A stretch of DNA of 64,000 nucleotides from Campylobacter concisus (GTDB lineage Bacteria > Campylobacterota > Campylobacteria > Campylobacterales > Campylobacteraceae). Positions 12,001-21,000 of the stretch are shown one piece after another. The stretch covers positions 1,922,001 to 1,986,000 of the forward strand of contig NZ_CP060707.1 of assembly GCF_003048675.2 (NCBI RefSeq). The letters run 5' to 3'. The first letter of the stretch is position 1. Each line of letters starts with the position of its first letter. The position numbers and the translations under genes were made by a program. The notes below the pieces were generated by a model. That model was not told where the DNA came from. It was given only the letters and a program-made list of their open reading frames with translations, and made no database searches.

Positions 12001-15000
12001 GTCGGTGTAGTATCATTTGTAAAGCCATCATTTACGCCAAGTATATTTCCATCATTTTCAACACCACCCCACCAGTTATCTGTTACTGCAGTGATGACTG
12101 GAGCATCGATATGAGTATCAACGTCTATGCTTACTAGAGCAGAAGGTTGGCTGTTATTGCCAGCTACGTCGGTCGCTTGAGCTTCAAAGTTATGGTGTCC
12201 ATCGCTTAGTTTAGGTGTTGTAAATTCCCAGTTACCATCTTTATCAGCTACTGCAGTCCAGTTGCTTATAACTTCACCATTCTCAAATCTATAACTACCT
12301 CTACCATCGATCTTGATCTCAACAGTCGCAAATGGTTCAGCTGTGCCTTTTAGAGTTGGAGTATTGTCGTTAGTTAAGCCACCTTTAACATCACCATTTA
12401 CTACGCCACCAGCCACATTATCAATGATCTCAGTGATAACTGGTTCATCAGAGTGAAGATCGATCTTGATAGTTGCAGCATCTGAAGGAGCGCTTACTTT
12501 ACCAGCTGCATTTTTTGCAGTTGCTGTTATACTGTAATCACCCTGAGCAAGTGGAGTTTTTGGAGTAAATTCCCATGATCCATCAGTTTTTACAGGGATA
12601 TTATCAGCGATAACATCGTTACCATTTTTAAGAAGAGTGATAGTTGTACCTGGTTTTGCTGTTCCTTTAAATGTAGGCGTGCTATCGTTTGTTAAGCCAC
12701 CTTTAACATCTTCGTTAAATTTACCGCCCCTTTGATCATCAATTACTTCTGTGATAACTGGGGCTTCTGGAGCTTTAGTATTCTCACTATCTTCACCTAT
12801 CACCTTGCTATCCTTGCCTGGGTTGTTAGGGTTATTTGGATTGATGATCTCTGCTGTTACATTGTTATCTTTACCTGGGTTTAGATCAACTGGGATATCA
12901 ATCTTACCTTTATCGATATCATCTTGGTTGATTGGTTTTTCAGTCTTTTTACCATTGTCATCAGTAACAACTACTTTATCACCTGGTTTTACTGAACCAT
13001 CTTTTGGTATAGTAACTTCTACTGTTGTTTTACCAGCATCTTTGTCGCCAGCTTTGTTTTCATCATCAGAAATTTTGCCATCTTTGTTTGTATCTTCTGG
13101 GAATTTAATTTCTGGGTTGCTTGGTTTTCTGCTAAATTCGCTGTCAAGTTGTACGTTAGCATGTATAGCTGTGCTTTGGTTACCAACTAGATCGACTATT
13201 CTATAGCTTGGGCTTTCAAAGTGTTTTCCTGATAAAGTTGCTTCGTATTCAAAGCTTTTACCTAGATCGTCATTTGATAATACTTTTTCGATCTTCCATT
13301 TACCATCTTTTCCAAGTACTTGAAGAACATCACCTGCGCTTACAGTGCCATCTTTTGGTATCTCTACTTCCCAGTGAATCTTACTATCTTTTAAATTCTT
13401 AGCTTCTTCTACGCTTAGAACTCCATTGTGATCTGCATCTTCTTTTATAGATACTTTTGGAGCACCGATAGTTGTATCAACTTCTAGTGCAGAAGTTGCT
13501 TCGCTAGTGTTGCCAGCTGCATCTGTCACTACTGCTTTTATAACGTGAACACGACCAACAAGATCTGCTAGTGGCTCTTTATAGTCGCTTGGTTTAAATT
13601 CCCAGTTGCCATCTTTGTCAGCTGTAGCTCTACCAAACTCTTTATTGTTATCATAAAGGACTACTTCTTGATTTGCATCAGCTGTACCTTTTATAGTTGG
13701 CTTGTTGTCGTTTGTGTTAGTACCTGCAACATTGCCTTTATAAACGCCACCCTCTACATTATCAATGATACCTGTGATCTTGACATTTGGAGCTGTAAAG
13801 TCTGAGTCTATGCTGCTAGATACTTCTTTACTAGCATTACCAGCTTGATCAACGATCTTAGCTGTTACGCTTGAAGCTTTACCATCAACTACTGGTACTT
13901 TGATCTCTACATATCCAGTTACTCTGTCATTGTAAGTAATAGTATGTGTTTTTTCCTCACCATTTACAGTGTAGTGGATCACATCATTTTCTTCAGCATC
14001 ACCTGGGACAGAAATTTGAGCTTTTGTGCTAGCACTATCGCCATCTTTGCTATTTTCAGCTTTATTTAGCTTGCCATCTTTTGGATTTACATCTTCAACA
14101 AATGTGATTGTTGGTTCTGATGGAGCTATTAGATCAGCATTAACTACTACAACCTCTGAGAAGCCTGAGATATTTCCTGCTTTATCTTGTGCTCTTGTAG
14201 TACATTTATACTCACCATCTCCTAGTTCAGGTAGTTCAAATTTCCAACCACCATGATTATCAGCTGTGACTGTTCCTATAGCTGTTTTATCGCCATTTAG
14301 CTCACTAATCTCATAGATAGTGATAACTGAATCAGGCTCAGCATATCCTTCAAGAGTTGGTGTGCTGTCGTTTGTTAGAGCAACTTTTGTTTTAGCGTCT
14401 AAAACGTTGCCAGTTTGGCTATCTACATTGTCATTTACAGCGTCTATTACAGGAGCATCTGCAAATGTATCAACATCAAGTGAAACTCTATCAGATGTTG
14501 ATTTATTACCTACTTTATCTGTAGCAACTGCTTCAAAGTAGTGCTCTCCATCACCCATAGCTTCAGTTGGAGTAAAGCTCCATTTGCCATTAGCGTCAGC
14601 TACTGTTTTACCAACTAGAGTTTTTTCTGTAGTTGTGTAGAAGCTTTCGTAAATTTCTACTGTTGCACCTGGTGCTGCACTACCTTTGAATGTTGGTAGA
14701 TTATCGTTTGTTAGACCATTTTTAACATCACCATTTACTACACCGCCAGTTACATCATCGATGATCTCATCAATTGTTACTTTAACAGTGCTTGAAGCCT
14801 CATCTATCACCTTGCTATCCTTGCCTGGGTTGTTAGGGTTATTTGGATTGATGATCTCTGCTGTTACATTGTTATCTTTACCTGGGTTTAGATCAACTGG
14901 GATATCAATCTTACCTTTATCGATATCATCTTGGTTGATTGGTTTTTCAGTCTTTTTGCCATTGTCATCAGTAACAACTACTTTATCACCTGGTTTTACT

Positions 15001-18000
15001 GAACCATCTTTTGGTATAGTAACTTCTACTGTTGTTTTACCAGCATCTTTGTCGCCAGCTTTGTTTTCATCATCAGAAATTTTGCCATCTTTGTTTGTAT
15101 CTTCTGGGAATTTAATTTCTGGGTTGCTTGGTTTTCTGCTAAATTCGCTGTCAAGTGAAAGGCTAGCTTTTGATGAATCGCTAACGTTGCCGGCTTCATC
15201 AGCAAATCTATACTCTGGAGTCTCATATTTTCCATCTTTTAGTTTGTTGATACCAACGTTAAATGTAGCTTCAAATCTACCATCTTTGATCATCTCATCA
15301 GTAATCTCAACAAATTTAACCCAATTACCTTTGCCATCGATTGACTGGATCACGTCGCCAGCTTTTACGCTACCGTCTGTTGGGATGTCGATAACCCAGT
15401 GAGCTTTGCCATCTTTTATAGCAGCCACTTCAGCAACGCTTAAGACACCATTGCCGTCTGTATCTTCTACAAATCTAACTTTTGGATTGCCTATTGTTAG
15501 ATCCACATCTATGCTACCAGATACTTCTTTACTAGCATTACCAGCTTGATCAACGATCTTAGCTGTTACGCTTGAAGCTTTACCATCAACTACTGGTACT
15601 TTGATCTCTACATATCCAGTTACTCTGTCATTGTAAGTAATAGTATGTGTTTTTTCCTCACCATTTACAGTGTAGTGGATCACATCATTTTCTTCAGCAT
15701 CACCTGGGACAGAAATTTGAGCTTTTGTGCTAGCACTATCGCCATCTTTGCTATTTTCAGCTTTATTTAGCTTGCCATCTTTTGGATTTACATCTTCAAC
15801 AAATGTAATTGTTGGTTCTGATGGGGCTATTAGATCAGCATTAACTACTACAACCTCTGAGAAGCCTGAGATATTTCCTGCTTTATCTTGTGCTCTTGTA
15901 GTACATTTATACTCACCATCTCCTAGTTCAGGTAGTTCAAATTTCCAACCACCATGATTATCAGCTGTGACTGTTCCTATAGCTGTTTTATCGCCATTTA
16001 GCTCACTAATCTCATAGATAGTGATAACTGAATCAGGCTCAGCATATCCTTCAAGAGTTGGTGTGCTGTCGTTTGTTAGAGCAACTTTTGTTTTAGCGTC
16101 TAAAACGTTGCCAGTTTGGCTATCTACATTGTCATTTACAGCATCTATTACAGGAGCATCTGCAAATGTATCAACATCAAGTGAAACTCTATCAGATGTT
16201 GATTTATTGCCTACTTTATCTGTAGCAACTGCTTCAAAGTAGTGCTCTCCATCACTCATAGCTTCAGTTGGAGTAAAGCTCCATTTGCCATTAGCGTCAG
16301 CTGTTACTTTACCAACTAGAGTTTTTTCTGTAGTTGTGTAGAAGCTCTCATAAATTTCTACTGTTGCGCCTGGTGCTGCACTACCTTTGAATGTTGGTAG
16401 GTTATCGTTTGTTAAATGACCTTTTACATCAAGAACGTTACCAACTTTAGTATCTTCTCCATAGCCTTTAACATCATCAATGATCTCATCAATTGTTACT
16501 TTAACAGTGCTTGAAGCTTCACCTATCACCTTGCTATCCTTGCCTGGGTTGTTAGGGTTATTTGGATTGATGATCTCTGCTGTTACATTGTTATCTTTAC
16601 CTGGGTTTAGATCAACTGGGATATCAATCTTACCTTTATCGATGTCATCTTGGTTGATTGGTTTTTCAGTCTTTTTACCATTGTCATCAGTAACAACTAC
16701 TTTATCACCTGGTTTTACTGAACCATCTTTTGGTATAGTAACTTCTACTGTTGTTTTACCAGCATCTTTGTCGCCAGCTTTGTTTTCATCATCAGAAATT
16801 TTGCCATCTTTGTTTGTATCTTCTGGGAATTTAATTTCTGGGTTGCTTGGTTTTCTGCTAAATTCGCTGTCAAGTGAAAGGCTAGCTTTTGATGAATCGC
16901 TAACGTTGCCGGCTTCATCAGCAAATCTATACTCTGGAGTCTCATATTTTCCATCTTTTAGTTTGTTGATACCAACGTTAAATGTAGCTTCAAATCTACC
17001 ATCTTTGATCATCTCATCAGTAATCTCAACAAATTTAACCCAATTACCTTTGCCATCGATTGACTGGATCACGTCGCCAGCTTTTACGCTACCGTCTGTT
17101 GGGATGTCGATAACCCAGTGAGCTTTGCCATCTTTTATAGCAGCCACTTCAGCAACGCTTAAGACACCATTGCCGTCTGTATCTTCTACAAATCTAACTT
17201 TTGGATTGCCTATTGTTAGATCCACATCTATGCTACCAGATACTTCTTTACTAGCATTACCAGCTTGATCAACGATCTTAGCTGTTACGCTTGAAGCTTT
17301 ACCATCAACTACTGGTACTTTGATCTCTACATATCCAGTTACTCTGTCATTGTAAGTAATAGTATGTGTTTTTTCCTCACCATTTACAGTGTAGTGGATC
17401 ACATCATTTTCTTCAGCATCACCTGGGACAGAAATTTGAGCTTTTGTGCTAGCACTATCGCCATCTTTGCTATTTTCAGCTTTATTTAGCTTGCCATCTT
17501 TTGGATTTACATCTTCAACAAATGTGATTGTTGGTTCTGATGGGGCTGTATGGTCGTTTGGATGAGTTAAGTTGCCTGCAGTCTCTGTATCACTACCTTT
17601 ATGGCCAGCTTTATCAGTTACTTCTACTTTTACCTTATCACCTGGTTTGATTGGATCAGTAGTGATTTCGAAATTTCCTTTGTCATCAGTTGTGCCAGTA
17701 CCTATTGTTTTACCATTTTCATCGGTAACAACCACTGGAGCATTTGGCTCATCTGATTTACCTTTTACGATACCTTTATCTGGAGTACCATCTGATGGGT
17801 TAGTATCATCTACTGGAGTTACAGTATCGATATCTACTTTTGGTCCTTTAGTATCATTTGGATGCTCTATATTGCCAGCCGTAGCCATTTCTGTACCTGC
17901 GTTACCAGCTTTGTCTATTGCTTGAACAAATACTGGAGTACCTGGTTGAATAGCTTTATCTAGTTGAATTAAGAAGTCACCTGCACTGTTAGCGTGACCT

Positions 18001-21000
18001 TTTCCTATAATGTTGTTGTTTTCATCTCTAAATAATATCTCAGCATTTGGAGTATCTGTATGACCAGTTCCCATAGTTAGCTCTGCTGTATCATCAGCTC
18101 TGCTATTTGTATCAATTGGAGTGATTTTTACATTGTCAAGTTTTGGAGCGATTGAGTCTAGATCGATTGTAGCTTCATTGCTTGGTGTGCTCTTACCAAA
18201 TTTATTCTCAGCAGTTGCTGTAAATTTATGCTCGCCTTGTTTAGTAAGTGCTGGGGCTTCAAATTCCCATGAACCATTAGATTTAGCTGTTGTTTCACCT
18301 ATTCTGTCGCCATTATCATAAATTTCTACTTTTGAGCCAGCTTTTGCAGTGCCTTTGATAGTTGGAGTTTTATCATTTGTTAGATGACCTTTAACATCAA
18401 GAACGTTACCAACTTTAGTATCTTCTCCATAGCCTTTAACATCATCAATTACTTCTGTGATAACTGGAGCTTCTGGAAGATCTTTATGTAAAATCTCTGT
18501 ATCCCCTGCAGTCTCTGTATCACTACCTTTATGGCCAGCTTTATCAGTTACTTCTACTTTTACCTTATCACCTGGTTTGATTGGATCAGTAGTGATTTCG
18601 AAATTTCCTTTGTCATCAGTTGTGCCAGTACCTATTGTTTTACCATTTTCATCGGTAACAACCACTGGAGCATTTGGCTCATCTGATTTACCTTTTACGA
18701 TACCTTTATCTGGAGTACCATCTGATGGGTTAGTATCATCTACTGGAGTTACAGTATCGATATCTACTTTTGGTCCTTTAGTATCATTTGGATGCTCTAT
18801 ATTGCCAGCCGTAGCCATTTCTGTACCTGCGTTACCAGCTTTGTCTATTGCTTGAACAAATACTGGAGTACCTGGTTGAATAGCTTTATCTAGTTGAATT
18901 AAGAAGTCACCTGCACTGTTAGCGTGACCTTTTCCTATAATGTTGTTGTTTTCATCTCTAAATAATATCTCAGCATTTGGAGTATCTGTATGACCAGTTC
19001 CCATAGTTAGCTCTGCTGTATCATCAGCTCTGCTATTTGTATCAATTGGAGTGATTTTTACATTGTCAAGTTTTGGAGCGATTGAGTCTAGATCGATTGT
19101 AGCTTCATTGCTTGGTGTGCTCTTACCAAATTTATTCTCAGCAGTTGCTGTAAATTTATGCTCGCCTTGTTTAGTAAGTGCTGGGGCTTCAAATTCCCAT
19201 GAACCATTAGATTTAGCTGTTGTTTCACCTATTCTGTCGCCATTATCATAAATTTCTACTTTTGAGCCAGCTTTTGCAGTGCCTTTGATAGTTGGAGTTT
19301 TATCATTTGTTAGATGACCTTTAACATCAAGAACGTTACCAACTTTAGTATCTTCTCCATAGCCTTTAACATCATCAATTACTTCTGTGATAACTGGAGC
19401 TTCTGGAAGATCTTTATGTAAAATCTCTGTATCCCCTGCAGTCTCTGTATCACTACCTTTATGGCCAGCTTTATCAGTTACTTCTACTTTTACCTTATCA
19501 CCTGGTTTGATTGGATCAGTAGTGATTTCGAAATTTCCTTTGTCATCAGTTGTGCCAGTACCTATTGTTTTACCATTTTCATCGGTAACAACCACTGGAG
19601 CATTTGGCTCATCTGATTTACCTTTTACGATACCTTTATCTGGAGTACCATCTGATGGGTTAGTATCATCTACTGGAGTTACAGTATCGATATCTACTTT
19701 TGGTCCTTTAGTATCATTTGGATGCTCTATATTGCCAGCCGTAGCCATTTCTGTACCTGCGTTACCAGCTTTGTCTATTGCTTGAACAAATACTGGAGTA
19801 CCTGGTTGAATAGCTTTATCTAGTTGAATTAAGAAGTCACCTGCACTGTTAGCGTGACCTTTTCCTATAATGTTGTTGTTTTCATCTCTAAATAATATCT
19901 CAGCATTTGGAGTATCTGTATGACCAGTTCCCATAGTTAGCTCTGCTGTATCATCAGCTCTGCTATTTGTATCAATTGGAGTGATTTTTACATTGTCAAG
20001 TTTTGGAGCGATTGAGTCTAGATCGATTGTAGCTTCATTGCTTGGTGTGCTCTTACCAAATTTATTCTCAGCAGTTGCTGTAAATTTATGCTCGCCTTGT
20101 TTAGTAAGTGCTGGGGCTTCAAATTCCCATGAACCATTAGATTTAGCTGTTGTTTCACCTATTCTGTCGCCATTATCATAAATTTCTACTTTTGAGCCAG
20201 CTTTTGCAGTGCCTTTGATAGTTGGAGTTTTATCATTTGTTAGATGACCTTTAACATCAAGAACGTTACCAACTTTAGTATCTTCTCCATAGCCTTTAAC
20301 ATCATCAATTACTTCTGTGATAACTGGAGCTTCTGGAAGATCTTTATGTAAAATCTCTGTATCCCCTGCAGTCTCTGTATCACTACCTTTATGGCCAGCT
20401 TTATCAGTTACTTCTACTTTTACCTTATCACCTGGTTTGATTGGATCAGTAGTGATTTCGAAATTTCCTTTGTCATCAGTTGTGCCAGTACCTATTGTTT
20501 TACCATTTTCATCGGTAACAACCACTGGAGCATTTGGCTCATCTGATTTACCTTTTACGATACCTTTATCTGGAGTACCATCTGATGGGTTAGTATCATC
20601 TACTGGAGTTACAGTATCGATATCTACTTTTGGTCCTTTAGTATCATTTGGATGCTCTATATTGCCAGCCGTAGCCATTTCTGTACCTGCGTTACCAGCT
20701 TTGTCTATTGCTTGAACAAATACTGGAGTACCTGGTTGAATAGCTTTATCTAGTTGAATTAAGAAGTCACCTGCACTGTTAGCGTGACCTTTTCCTATAA
20801 TGTTGTTGTTTTCATCTCTAAATAATATCTCAGCATTTGGAGTATCTGTATGACCAGTTCCCATAGTTAGCTCTGCTGTATCATCAGCTCTGCTATTTGT
20901 ATCAATTGGAGTGATTTTTACATTGTCAAGTTTTGGAGCGATTGAGTCTAGATCGATTGTAGCTTCATTGCTTGGTGTGCTCTTACCAAATTTATTCTCA

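Noticed and set aside
15026-16954. Two identical 69-codon minus-strand frames (15026-15235 and 16745-16954)
   Set aside because: They are out-of-frame readings of the same duplicated segment inside the giant gene.
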